Translations under genes and position numbers: made by a program | Shown: positions 8,255-16,356 of the stretch, one piece after another | Numbering within the stretch: the first letter of the stretch is position 1 | How the letters are laid out: each line of letters begins with the position of its first letter | The notes under the pieces: generated by a model | Databases searched by the model: none | What the model was told of the DNA's origin: nothing | What the model saw: the letters and a program-made list of their open reading frames with translations, nothing else | From: Duncaniella muris | GTDB taxonomy: Bacteria; Bacteroidota; Bacteroidia; Bacteroidales; Muribaculaceae | Assembly (NCBI RefSeq): GCF_003024805.1 | Contig: NZ_PUEC01000005.1 | Location: 1 to 64,000 of the forward strand | Direction of reading: 5' to 3' | DNA: 64,000 bases

Positions 8255-9658
8255 CTATAGTTCTGCGACATATATCTGAGCGTTTTCATACTTCCTGACT
8301 TTCACCCTTGCTCCGGCATGGATGAATCCTTGGATAGCAACCGCATCGAGCACATCTCCGTTGATCTCTACTTTTCCTGCCGGGCGCATGTCAGTGACAG
8401 CCGTGCCGTCAAGGCCGATATATGCAGCCGGAGTCATGTCCACTCCGATATAGCCTTCATCCACCTGCTGAGTCAGCATAAGTTCTGTGTGGCGGCGCAC
8501 CCACTTGGGACCATAGGACGATGTAAGATACCAGATGGCAAGCACCGCCAGACCGAGGCCGACGAGGAAGATGACCATTGAGCTCCAGATGGCGTCGGCG
8601 TTCATATGGGAGAGAGAGAAGGTGTAGTGCTCTATGAGGCCGAGGATAACAGCCGCGCAGACACACGAAATTCCGGCTATGCCTGTGATTCCGAAACCTG
8701 GCACCACAAAAACTTCAAGAATTATCAGCATTATGCCCAAAACGAACAGCAGGATTATCCAAGAACTCGCTATGCCGCTTATATATAATGGCAGGAAGTA
8801 AAGTATAGCGGCGATTATGGCTGCCGCCGAGGGGAAGCCTACACCGGGCGAGTGGAGTTCCATATAGATCCCGCCTATAATGAGCATGATCAGCACCGCC
8901 TGCACTGCAGGATTTGTGAGAAAGCCGATTAAGATGTCGAGCCATGTAGGGTGATACTCCTTGATGGCATATGAAGCCGGATGATATCCGAGCTGCTGCA
9001 TTATCTCGTCAACTGATTCTGCATTGCCGTCGGCATAGTTCCATTTTACGGCCTCGTCAGCCGTGAAGGTCAGCACTCTTGTAGAGTCGATAAGGCCGCC
9101 CACACTGACCCGCGGATCGACCATAGCTTCTGCCACGAGCGGATTGCGGCGCCATTCCGACTTTCCGTCCGGGCTAATGGTTTTCCCATGCCGCTCGGCG
9201 GTGGCGCGCATCATGGCCCGCATGTATGACTGATATTTGTCAGGCATGGCCATGCCGTCGGTGCCATTAACCACTGTGACGGCTCCCATCGAGGCTCCGC
9301 TTCTCATAAACACAGAGTCGCAGGCCAGTGCGACGAGTGCTCCTGCCGAGGCTGCGTTGTTGTCAACGAACGCCACTGTTGGGCGAGGGAAGTTGAGCAG
9401 CGCGGTGCGGATTGAGTCGGCGTGGACCACGGATCCGCCGTAAGTGTTGAGGTGCACAATCAGCAGTTCGGCATCAAGGCGCGAGGCTTCGTCAAGAGCC
9501 TGCCGGGTGTAGCGCCAGGTTGAAGAGCCTATCTCGTCATCAAGGCGGAGCATATAGACACCATGTACTTCATCGGCATTGATTGTGACCGGATATATCA
9601 GGGCTATGACGGGGAGGACCCATAGCCATAGGCGGAATTGTAGATGTGATCGGTTCAT
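8255..9658 (-). CDS. NfeD family membrane-bound serine protease (long form)
   Basis: 467 residues with the NfeD1b (long) layout: a signal or anchor helix, a ClpP-like protease domain (about residues 30-230), several membrane helices (about 245-395), and a C-terminal OB-fold domain ending in GARVKVRKYENAQIYVAEL. The catalytic dyad is visible: Ser104 in NNAASAGALVA and Lys141 in MPDKYQSYM, at spacing like archaeal PH1510 (Ser97/Lys138). The ATG at 9658 lies 16 bases after the upstream stop, and an upstream in-frame start at 9745 would overlap that gene deeply. Such proteins usually partner with a flotillin-like protein in membrane quality control, but no flotillin gene is adjacent. It is the last gene of a three-gene operon. 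Confidence 0.92.
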   Translation of the reverse strand: MNRSHLQFRLWLWVLPVIALIYPVTINADEVHGVYMLRLDDEIGSSTWRYTRQALDEASRLDAELLIVHLNTYGGSVVHADSIRTALLNFPRPTVAFVDNNAASAGALVALACDSVFMRSGASMGAVTVVNGTDGMAMPDKYQSYMRAMMRATAERHGKTISPDGKSEWRRNPLVAEAMVDPRVSVGGLIDSTRVLTFTADEAVKWNYADGNAESVDEIMQQLGYHPASYAIKEYHPTWLDILIGFLTNPAVQAVLIMLIIGGIYMELHSPGVGFPSAAAIIAAILYFLPLYISGIASSWIILLFVLGIMLIILEVFVVPGFGITGIAGISCVCAAVILGLIEHYTFSLSHMNADAIWSSMVIFLVGLGLAVLAIWYLTSSYGPKWVRRHTELMLTQQVDEGYIGVDMTPAAYIGLDGTAVTDMRPAGKVEINGDVLDAVAIQGFIHAGARVKVRKYENAQIYVAEL

Positions 9659-9674
9659 TGCGGTTTGGTTGTCA

Positions 9675-10757
9675 TTAGAGGTTGTTTCGGGGTGATTTTC
9701 TAAAGCTGTCGCGGATCCAGGAGGGGAGTATGCATGCTCCGACAAGCAGATAGATATAGTAGCTTATGATGCGCCAGAACAGAGCGATTATCAGAGCGAT
9801 GCCGGCGCTGTGGATCAGGTCGCCGTAGTAGGTGGTGAACAGCCATTCGCTGATGCCGGCGCTGCCGGGGGTGGGGCTTATCATCAGACATATCCACACC
9901 ACGAACTGGCGGGCGAAAACAATCAGCTGATCGGCATGAGGGGCAAAGCCAAGGAAAAGAGCGTTGACAACAAGGTAGCGTGAGGACCATGAGAGAGCTG
10001 TGGCGCCGAATGTCTCAAGCCACCATCTAAGGGGGCGTTTGCGGAGATCGCGTCCGGTTGCTTCCATGTTTTGTCCGAGCTGATCTACTTTCGGCGCCCA
10101 TTTCCGGAGCAGTCTGAAGTTGAACAGCCAGTTCAGAAACCTGTGGATGCCGTGGGGTCTTATGATGATTCCGAAAAACAGAATAGAGGTCCAGAGGAAT
10201 ACTATCGCATAGACACCCCAGAACACAGACTGTAGGCCCACGGTAAAACTGCCGTGTCCGAAATCGAAAAGTTCGCTGTAGGGCACAAGCAGCATGATTA
10301 CCGGTATGGAGAGTACGAAGAAGAATTCGTCGAGGAAGAGGGTGGTCATCATCAGCGTGGTGGCGCGTCCGAATTCTATGCCTTCACGGTTGAGATAGAC
10401 CATGCCAAGGGCACTTCCGCCGACTGCCGATGGAGTCACGCAGGATGTGAATTCACAGAGCATGTCGACTTTCAGGGCCTTGCGCCACGAGAGCTGATGG
10501 TCAGTCAAGGCTCTGAAACGCCATGTCAGACCGAAGTCCCGGCCTATCATAAACAGCCATGCGAGAAGAATGCAGGCTATGACACGGGCGTCAAAATGAA
10601 TCGAGTCCCACACCTCCGGATTGAATTCTCGGTGAAACAGCCACATTACGACTCCGATACCTATGGCCATAGGTAGGAATATTTTCCATAATAGTCCGAG
10701 CACCTGCCTGCGCTCAGATGGAGTGTTGTTTTTATTTTTTGTGACAGTTGTGCTCAT
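9675..10757 (-). CDS. Flippase-like membrane protein (LPG synthase TM / UPF0104 type)
   Basis: 360 residues with about eight membrane helices. The layout is that of the lysylphosphatidylglycerol synthase transmembrane region/UPF0104 family, including TSCVTPSAVGGSALGMVYLNREG, SWSSRYLVVNALFLGF and the C-terminal ISPTPGSAGISEWLF motif. The aminoacyl transferase domain of MprF is absent, so it would at most flip a lipid. It overlaps the upstream glycosyltransferase by 26 bases. In many genomes such proteins sit beside glycosyltransferases that modify a lipid, so export of a glycolipid is a reasonable guess. Confidence 0.85.
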   Translation of the reverse strand: MSTTVTKNKNNTPSERRQVLGLLWKIFLPMAIGIGVVMWLFHREFNPEVWDSIHFDARVIACILLAWLFMIGRDFGLTWRFRALTDHQLSWRKALKVDMLCEFTSCVTPSAVGGSALGMVYLNREGIEFGRATTLMMTTLFLDEFFFVLSIPVIMLLVPYSELFDFGHGSFTVGLQSVFWGVYAIVFLWTSILFFGIIIRPHGIHRFLNWLFNFRLLRKWAPKVDQLGQNMEATGRDLRKRPLRWWLETFGATALSWSSRYLVVNALFLGFAPHADQLIVFARQFVVWICLMISPTPGSAGISEWLFTTYYGDLIHSAGIALIIALFWRIISYYIYLLVGACILPSWIRDSFRKSPRNNL

Positions 10758-11919
10758 ATCGGTCGGTTATTTCGGCATAGCGGATTAATACTTCATCCAT
10801 GACATCGCGCCATGAACGTGCAAGAGTGGCGCGGGCTCCGTGTCCGGCTTTTTCTTTCATAATAGGGTCAGATGCGATGGCGCGTATGGCGGCTGCATAA
10901 GCTTCGGGAGTGCGTCGGGTCAGAAAGCCGTTATCTCCGTCTCTGACAAGTTCGGCGGCTGTAGAGCCTTCGAGCAGAAGGGAGGGGGTGGACATAGCTG
11001 CCGCCTCTCTGACCACGAGCGGAGCATTGTCATAGAACGAAGGGAAAAGAAATAGATCGGATGCGGCGTAGAAGCGGCGCAGCTCTTCACGGTTGTCAAT
11101 CACACCGTGGAATGCCACATGGGCTGAAAGACCCAGCTCACGTGTGAGTTCCTGCATGTCGTGAAGGGCATAGCCGGTGCCTATGAAATTCATGTGAAAT
11201 TTCAGACCAGCAAGACCGGCGAGTGCGCGGACTATGATCTCGATCCCTTTTTCGAGAATGTGTTGTCCCACGAATAGAAGCCCGAATTCATCATCTGCGA
11301 GGCCTATATGCCTGCGCGCTTCTTTCCGGTAGGCAGACAGATCTGAAATTCCTTCGCTGAAATCATTGCCGTTCTCCACCACTTTGACATCTCCGGTGTA
11401 ACCGTACTCTCTGAGAGTCTCTTCAACGGCGCTCTGTGGAATCCAGACTTCAGTGGCGGAGTTGTAGAATTCGAGCAGACGTTTCATCTGGTATCTTACC
11501 ATCGGACCGGGGAGCGAGCGTTCGAGATCGGTCCGGTATTTGGAGTGGAATGTGGCAACGAGCGGTATGTCATGCTTTCTTGCCGCATAGGCTGCAAGTC
11601 TGCCGGACGAAAAAGGACAGTGGGCATGGACGAGTCTGAATGGTGTAGACCGCAGTTTGCGCCAGATGAAAGGGTCGAATCTTGGATAACCGTAGCGATA
11701 GGGGTGGCGGTTATAGATGGGGAGCGAGAGATAACGATACATGGTGAAGTCACCTTCGGGACACGAACCGGGAGTCCAGGGGGTGACTACACAGACTTTG
11801 TGGCCTGCCGCGGCAAGCCATTGGCAATAGTTTTCGACTGTCAGAGTGACGCCGTCAAGGACAGGAGGGAAGCTGTCATTGAAAAGTCCATAGAGATTGG
11901 GGCCTGTTTCCGGAGTCAT
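10732..11919 (-). CDS. GT4 family glycosyltransferase, glycolipid-type
   Basis: 395 residues with the two-domain GT-B fold. The N-terminal acceptor part holds FNDSFPPVLDGVTLTVENYCQWLAAAGH and HAHCPFSSGRLAAYAARKHDIPLVATFHSKY. The C-terminal GT4 donor part holds LLFVGQHILEKGIEII, HGVIDNREELRRFYAASDLFLFPSFYDNAPLVVREAAAMSTP with the EX7E-type glutamates. The DGV...H...PF...HSKY pattern resembles glycosyl-diacylglycerol synthases and PimA-like enzymes, so the acceptor may be a membrane lipid. It is the first gene of an operon with the flippase-like protein and the NfeD protease. Acceptor and donor sugars are not known. Confidence 0.88.
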   Translation of the reverse strand: MTPETGPNLYGLFNDSFPPVLDGVTLTVENYCQWLAAAGHKVCVVTPWTPGSCPEGDFTMYRYLSLPIYNRHPYRYGYPRFDPFIWRKLRSTPFRLVHAHCPFSSGRLAAYAARKHDIPLVATFHSKYRTDLERSLPGPMVRYQMKRLLEFYNSATEVWIPQSAVEETLREYGYTGDVKVVENGNDFSEGISDLSAYRKEARRHIGLADDEFGLLFVGQHILEKGIEIIVRALAGLAGLKFHMNFIGTGYALHDMQELTRELGLSAHVAFHGVIDNREELRRFYAASDLFLFPSFYDNAPLVVREAAAMSTPSLLLEGSTAAELVRDGDNGFLTRRTPEAYAAAIRAIASDPIMKEKAGHGARATLARSWRDVMDEVLIRYAEITDRYEHNCHKK

Positions 11920-11976
11920 AAAACGATAGTTGAAAGTGAGTTTCTTCCAGACCGGAAGATGAAAACGGAGTAATTA

Positions 11977-11984
11977 CAAAGATA
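11977..11984 (-). promoter_or_regulatory. -7 box of the glycosyltransferase-flippase-NfeD operon
   Basis: The minus strand reads TATCTTTG. The leader to the ATG at 11919 would be about 50 bases. Confidence 0.5.
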
Positions 11985-12018
11985 ACACTTATCAACCGAT
12001 TCAGGATTATTAAGAGGC

Positions 12019-12981
12019 CTAAAATTTTCTCCGGATGATTTTTTTTGATGAAGTCCGCTGTATGTCCGGATCGAAAATCAGTGCTTTCGGTGCGCGGAGA
12101 TGCCCGACCTCGGTTTCTATCAGATTTATCAGATTGTCGGCCGGTTCCCGGAGATCGGTGACAAGGACCGCTTCTTCGCCCCAGCGCTCGCTTCGGCGTG
12201 ATGCTATGTAGAAATTCGTACCGTCAGGAAACAGATGTGCTATCTTTTTTTCAATTTCCTCAGGGCTTATTTTCAGGCCTCCGGAGTTGATGACATTGTC
12301 AAAGCGTCCTCTCCAGCGGAATGCCTGCGGACTGTCAAGCTCTACAATATCGTTTGTGACGAGCTGTCCGAATGACATTGTCTCACTGTTTATGACAAGG
12401 CATCCTCTTGGATCTGCCGAAAATCTGAAACGGGGGAGAGCCGAGAAGCATTCCGAACCGAGTCGGCGCAGCGCCACATGGCTGCATGTCTCGGTCATGC
12501 CGTAAGTGGCAAAAGAGGGTATGCCGGAGTCGATGATGCGCTGTTCGTCTGCAGGGGCAAGCGGTGCTCCTCCTATGATCATGTTGTCGATGCGGTCTGT
12601 GAACCCGGATGACAGCACTCCGCAGACTTGCGAAGGCACCACAGGCAACAATGAGATCCGTCGGCCGGTGTTCAGGCTGAGTCCGGACAGCGGACGGTTG
12701 GTCGCGTCCTCCACTGTCAGTGTGGCTCCGGATTCCAGTGCGCGGACAATCTGCATTTTTCCTGCTATGTAATCCGGCGAGAGGGGCAGGTGGAGCCATG
12801 ATCTGGAGTGGAGGCCGAAAAATTTTATAGTAGCTTTGGCCGAGGCCCGCATATCTGTTTTCAGAAGGCGGATTTCTTTAGGCGTGCCGGTAGAGCCTGA
12901 AGTGCGGGCAGTGACGTAGGGAGTCGGACTATTCCACTCTTCAATAAATTTTTTTGCTTCAGGTGTCAGAATTGTTTCCAT
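12019..12981 (-). CDS. menE: o-Succinylbenzoate-CoA ligase MenE (short form)
   Basis: An AMP-forming ligase that activates o-succinylbenzoate with CoA in menaquinone synthesis. About 320 residues, much shorter than the usual 450-500, because the N-terminal region is compact. The core motifs are present: P-loop TARTSGSTGTPKEI near residue 30, ATYGMTETCSH, the RGRFDNVINSGGLKISPEEIE hinge, and the catalytic Lys region SSKKIIRRKF at the end. Short MenE proteins of this kind are common in Bacteroidales. The ATG at 12981 is preferred over an in-frame GTG at 13002. It overlaps menC by 16 bases. Confidence 0.92.
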   Translation of the reverse strand: METILTPEAKKFIEEWNSPTPYVTARTSGSTGTPKEIRLLKTDMRASAKATIKFFGLHSRSWLHLPLSPDYIAGKMQIVRALESGATLTVEDATNRPLSGLSLNTGRRISLLPVVPSQVCGVLSSGFTDRIDNMIIGGAPLAPADEQRIIDSGIPSFATYGMTETCSHVALRRLGSECFSALPRFRFSADPRGCLVINSETMSFGQLVTNDIVELDSPQAFRWRGRFDNVINSGGLKISPEEIEKKIAHLFPDGTNFYIASRRSERWGEEAVLVTDLREPADNLINLIETEVGHLRAPKALIFDPDIQRTSSKKIIRRKF

Positions 12982-14018
12982 GCCAGTTGAGGAATTTCCC
13001 ACTTTCCGGCAGGGTTGTAGGATAACCTGTCGCCGCTGACTGACAGCGGTGAGGGAATGTTGTTGTCATACAATTGGCCTGTACCCAGTCCCTGCGGCAT
13101 GTCTGATCCGAGTGTCGCTGTCCACTGTGCTATGGCATTCAGCCCTATGTCTGATTCGAGGGCTGAAGTGATCCACCATCCGGCACCGATTGTCCCGGCA
13201 AGTCTGATCCACTCTTCCGAGCCTCCTATGCCACCGCAGAGGGTGGGTTTCAGTACGATGTATTGCGGGCGGATCGTTTCAAGCATCCGGCGCTTCTCTT
13301 CAGAATCGTTAAGGCCGATAAGTTCTTCGTCAAGGGCGATCGGGATGGGGGAGGTGCGGCATAGACGCTGCATTTCCTGCCATTGGCCTGCTCTTACCGG
13401 CTGTTCGATTGAATGGATGTCAAATTCGGTAAGCCGCCTGAGTTTTTCATCTGCTTCCTGAGGGGTGAAAGCGCCGTTGGCATCAAGCCGGAGTGTGATT
13501 TCAGGAGCTTGCGAACGGATGTAGCGCAGCAGATCTATCTCTTCATCAAATTCAATTCCGCCGATTTTGACTTTCACACATCCGCAGCGGTCAGCCAGTT
13601 TACGGGCTATCCGTTCGCGCATGGTTTCGCGGTCACCCATCCATACGAGGCCGTTGATCGTGATGGGTTCTCGACCTTCGGTCCAGGCAGAGGGGTAAAG
13701 GATGCGGTGCCCGTTGTTTCTGAGATCAAGTGCGGCAGTCTCGACGGCAAACCTGATTGACGGCCAGTCGGCAAGCAGGTCCGGATTTTCGAGGTAGGTG
13801 TCGATGGCGCGGCAGACTGTGTCAAGCATTTCTTCATAGCCCGGCCGGTCGTCACAGCTCAGACCGCGGAAAAGTCCGGCCTCGCCGATGCCATAAACCG
13901 CAGGGTCGGCCTGATCGGATATTTTTATATAATATGTATCCTTCCGGTTCATGCGTTCACGTGAGGTTATGGCAGTGAACCGGAAGAATAATTCATATTT
14001 ACACCAAGTGGCCTGCAT
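12966..14018 (-). CDS. menC: o-Succinylbenzoate synthase MenC
   Basis: An enolase-superfamily enzyme that dehydrates SHCHC to o-succinylbenzoate. About 350 residues. The catalytic Lys pair lies in GCVKVKIGG. The metal ligands are Asp in LRLDANGAF, Glu in HSIEQPV, and Asp in IALDEEL. The second-side Lys is in YIVLKPTLCGG. The start at 14018 (MQATWCKYELFF) aligns with the usual N-terminus and lies 16 bases after the menB stop. The longer frame from 14084 would run into menB. It sits between menB and menE in one operon. Confidence 0.93.
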   Translation of the reverse strand: MQATWCKYELFFRFTAITSRERMNRKDTYYIKISDQADPAVYGIGEAGLFRGLSCDDRPGYEEMLDTVCRAIDTYLENPDLLADWPSIRFAVETAALDLRNNGHRILYPSAWTEGREPITINGLVWMGDRETMRERIARKLADRCGCVKVKIGGIEFDEEIDLLRYIRSQAPEITLRLDANGAFTPQEADEKLRRLTEFDIHSIEQPVRAGQWQEMQRLCRTSPIPIALDEELIGLNDSEEKRRMLETIRPQYIVLKPTLCGGIGGSEEWIRLAGTIGAGWWITSALESDIGLNAIAQWTATLGSDMPQGLGTGQLYDNNIPSPLSVSGDRLSYNPAGKWEIPQLAWKQF

Positions 14019-14034
14019 ACGTTCCGATTGTGTT

Positions 14035-14856
14035 TTAGCCCGGAAATTTAGGGAATTTGTCGAAGTCGGGGTCGCGTTTTTCAAGGAATGCGTTTTTACC
14101 TTCCTGTGCTTCCTCCATGAGATAGTACATCAGGGTGGCGTCACCTGCGAATTCCATCATGCCGCGCTGGCCGTCAAGTTCGGCATTAAGTGCGCGCTTG
14201 ATCATGCGGATGGCCATCGGAGAGCGGCTCAGAATAGTTTCACACCATTCCACGGTTTCGTCTTCCAGACGGTCGAAAGGCACGACTTTGTTCACCATAC
14301 CCATTCGTTCGGCATCCTCGGCGCTGTACTGGCGGCAGAGAAACCAGATTTCGCGCGCTTTTTTCTGACCTACACAGCGGGCCAGATAGCTTGAGCCGAA
14401 ACCGGCATCGAAACTGCCTACTTTCGGGCCTGTCTGGCCGAAGCGGGCATTGTCAGAGGCTATGGTAAGGTCACAGACCACGTGGAGCACATGGCCGCCG
14501 CCGATAGCATAGCCGTTTACCATAGCGATGACGGGCTTGGGAATCGAGCGGATTGCCTTATGGAGGTCAAGGACATTGAGGCGGGGCACTCCCTGCTCGT
14601 CGATATATCCGCCTATGCCTTTGACTTTCTGATCGCCGCCAGAGCAAAAAGCCTTGTCACCGGCTCCTGTCAGTATGATCACTCCAATGTCAGACGCTTC
14701 ACGGCAATAAGCCATAGCTTCAAGCATTTCACGGTTAGTCTGCGGGCGGAATGCGTTGTAGACCTGCGGACGGTTGATGGTTATTTTGGCAATGCGGCCA
14801 TATTGTTCGAAAAGTATGTCTTCATACTTTTTAATCTCTTTCCATTCTCGTGCCAT
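14035..14856 (-). CDS. menB: 1,4-Dihydroxy-2-naphthoyl-CoA synthase MenB
   Basis: A 273-residue crotonase-fold enzyme that closes the naphthoquinone ring from o-succinylbenzoyl-CoA. Visible signatures: [47 protein letters not shown] (oxyanion-hole glycines), [22 protein letters not shown] and [18 protein letters not shown], all typical of MenB rather than other enoyl-CoA hydratases. It is the first gene of menB-menC-menE. menF, menD and menA are not in the window. Confidence 0.97.
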   Translation of the reverse strand: MAREWKEIKKYEDILFEQYGRIAKITINRPQVYNAFRPQTNREMLEAMAYCREASDIGVIILTGAGDKAFCSGGDQKVKGIGGYIDEQGVPRLNVLDLHKAIRSIPKPVIAMVNGYAIGGGHVLHVVCDLTIASDNARFGQTGPKVGSFDAGFGSSYLARCVGQKKAREIWFLCRQYSAEDAERMGMVNKVVPFDRLEDETVEWCETILSRSPMAIRMIKRALNAELDGQRGMMEFAGDATLMYYLMEEAQEGKNAFLEKRDPDFDKFPKFPG

Positions 14857-14883
14857 ATATTTGCGATTGTTAAATTACACATG

Positions 14884-14891
14884 CAAAATTA
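14884..14891 (-). promoter_or_regulatory. -7 box of the menBCE operon
   Basis: The minus strand reads TAATTTTG, a full TAnnTTTG match, about 28 bases before the menB ATG at 14856. Confidence 0.55.
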
Positions 14892-14914
14892 CCAAAAAAT
14901 CAGAGATAACTTCG

Positions 14915-14922
14915 TATCTTTG
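14915..14922 (+). promoter_or_regulatory. -7 box of serB with flanking inverted repeat
   Basis: TATCTTTG at 14915-14922 would start a leader of about 30 bases. GATAAC at 14905-14910 and GTTATC at 14922-14927 form an inverted repeat around the box and could be an operator. That is speculative. Confidence 0.55.
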
Positions 14923-14956
14923 TTATCCAAAATCCAATTATTTCTCATATATAGAT

Positions 14957-16186
14957 ATGGAAACGCCTCAGCTTGAACTAATTCTTATCAATATATCCGG
15001 TCAGGACCATCCGGGTGTGACATCGGCTCTCTCTGAAATTCTTGCCCGCTACAATGCCGGCATTCTTGATATCGGTCAGGCCGACATACATCATACCCTT
15101 TCACTGGGTATTCTGATAAAGACCGATTCGGCAGTGTCAGGCAACATTATGAAAGAATTGCTTTTCAAAGCTACCGAACTTAATGTGAATGTGCGTTTCT
15201 CGCCGGTAAGTATTGAAGAATATGAGAACTGGGTCGGTATGCAGGGCAAAGACCGCTGGATAATAACTATTCTCGGCCGGCGGCTGACGGCCCGGCAGAT
15301 TGCCAACGTGACGGCCGAAATCTCTGAGCAGGGCATGAATATCGACTCCATACAGCGTCTGACCGGACGAATGCCTTTGGGAGAGGAAGAGCAGCCGCTG
15401 TCAAAATCGTGTGTCGAATTTTCAGTGCGCGGCATGCCGAGAGATACGGCTGCGATGCAGGCGCGCTTCATGCAGCTTTCACAGGAAGAAGAGTTTGACA
15501 TTTCAATGCAGGAAGACACTCTTTTCCGCCGTTGCCGCAGACTGATTTGCTTTGACATGGACTCTACTCTTATTGAGACTGAGGTTATTGACGAACTGGC
15601 TATCAGAGCCGGTGTCGGTGACCAGGTCAAGGCTATAACCGAACGGGCCATGAGGGGTGAGATTGATTTCTGCGAAAGTTTCCGCGAACGTGTGGCGCTG
15701 CTCAAAGGACTTGATGAAAGCGTGATGCAGGAGATAGCTGAGAATCTGCCTATAACCGAAGGACTTGACCGAATGATGCAGGTGCTTAAGCGTGTGGGCT
15801 ACAAGACAGCCATTCTGTCAGGCGGTTTCACCTATTTCGGAAATTATCTCAAGCAGAAATATGGTTTTGACTATGTCTATGCCAATGAACTTGAAATCGT
15901 TGACGGAAAGCTGACCGGGCGCTATCTCGGAGAGATTGTCGACGGCCGCAGGAAAGCCGAACTGCTTAAACTGATAGCTCAGGTGGAGAATGTGAACATT
16001 GCGCAGACTATTGCGGTCGGTGACGGAGCTAACGATCTGCCGATGCTCTCCACCGCAGGACTTGGTATAGCATTCCATGCCAAACCTAAGGTCAAAGCCA
16101 ATGCCGAACAGTCAATTTCGACCATCGGACTTGACGGAGTTCTTTATTTCCTTGGCTTTAAAGATTCGTTTATTTCAGAGAAGTAA
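14957..16186 (+). CDS. serB: Phosphoserine phosphatase SerB with N-terminal ACT domains
   Basis: 409 residues. It hydrolyses O-phosphoserine in the last step of serine synthesis. The N-terminal 180 residues hold two ACT-like regulatory segments (ELILINISGQDHPGVTSALSEIL and RWIITILGRRLTARQIANVTAEI). The C-terminal HAD phosphatase has motif I DMDSTLIETEVIDELA with both Asp residues, motif II in ILSGGFTYF, and motif III in VGDGANDLPML. The ATG at 14957 is chosen because the promoter box at 14915-14922 excludes the upstream in-frame codons. It is divergent from menB. Confidence 0.96.
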   Translation: METPQLELILINISGQDHPGVTSALSEILARYNAGILDIGQADIHHTLSLGILIKTDSAVSGNIMKELLFKATELNVNVRFSPVSIEEYENWVGMQGKDRWIITILGRRLTARQIANVTAEISEQGMNIDSIQRLTGRMPLGEEEQPLSKSCVEFSVRGMPRDTAAMQARFMQLSQEEEFDISMQEDTLFRRCRRLICFDMDSTLIETEVIDELAIRAGVGDQVKAITERAMRGEIDFCESFRERVALLKGLDESVMQEIAENLPITEGLDRMMQVLKRVGYKTAILSGGFTYFGNYLKQKYGFDYVYANELEIVDGKLTGRYLGEIVDGRRKAELLKLIAQVENVNIAQTIAVGDGANDLPMLSTAGLGIAFHAKPKVKANAEQSISTIGLDGVLYFLGFKDSFISEK

Positions 16187-16220
16187 GACTCTTTTTGAAA
16201 TTGCCATCTAAATACATGTG

Positions 16221-16247
16221 AAAAGGTTGTAACGTTACAACCTTTTT
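16221..16247 (+). terminator. Terminator downstream of serB
   Basis: A perfect 26-base palindrome (arms AAAAGGTTGTAAC and GTTACAACCTTTT, 16221-16246) followed by T, 35 bases after the serB stop. Confidence 0.85.
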
Positions 16248-16356
16248 CGTGGTTTATTACTATCTGTTACACTAATTAAACACAGACTCAATGAAGTATT
16301 TCAGATACAATAAAATCGGGCCAGTCAATTGCGAGAGTTCACCTACGTAAAAATTT

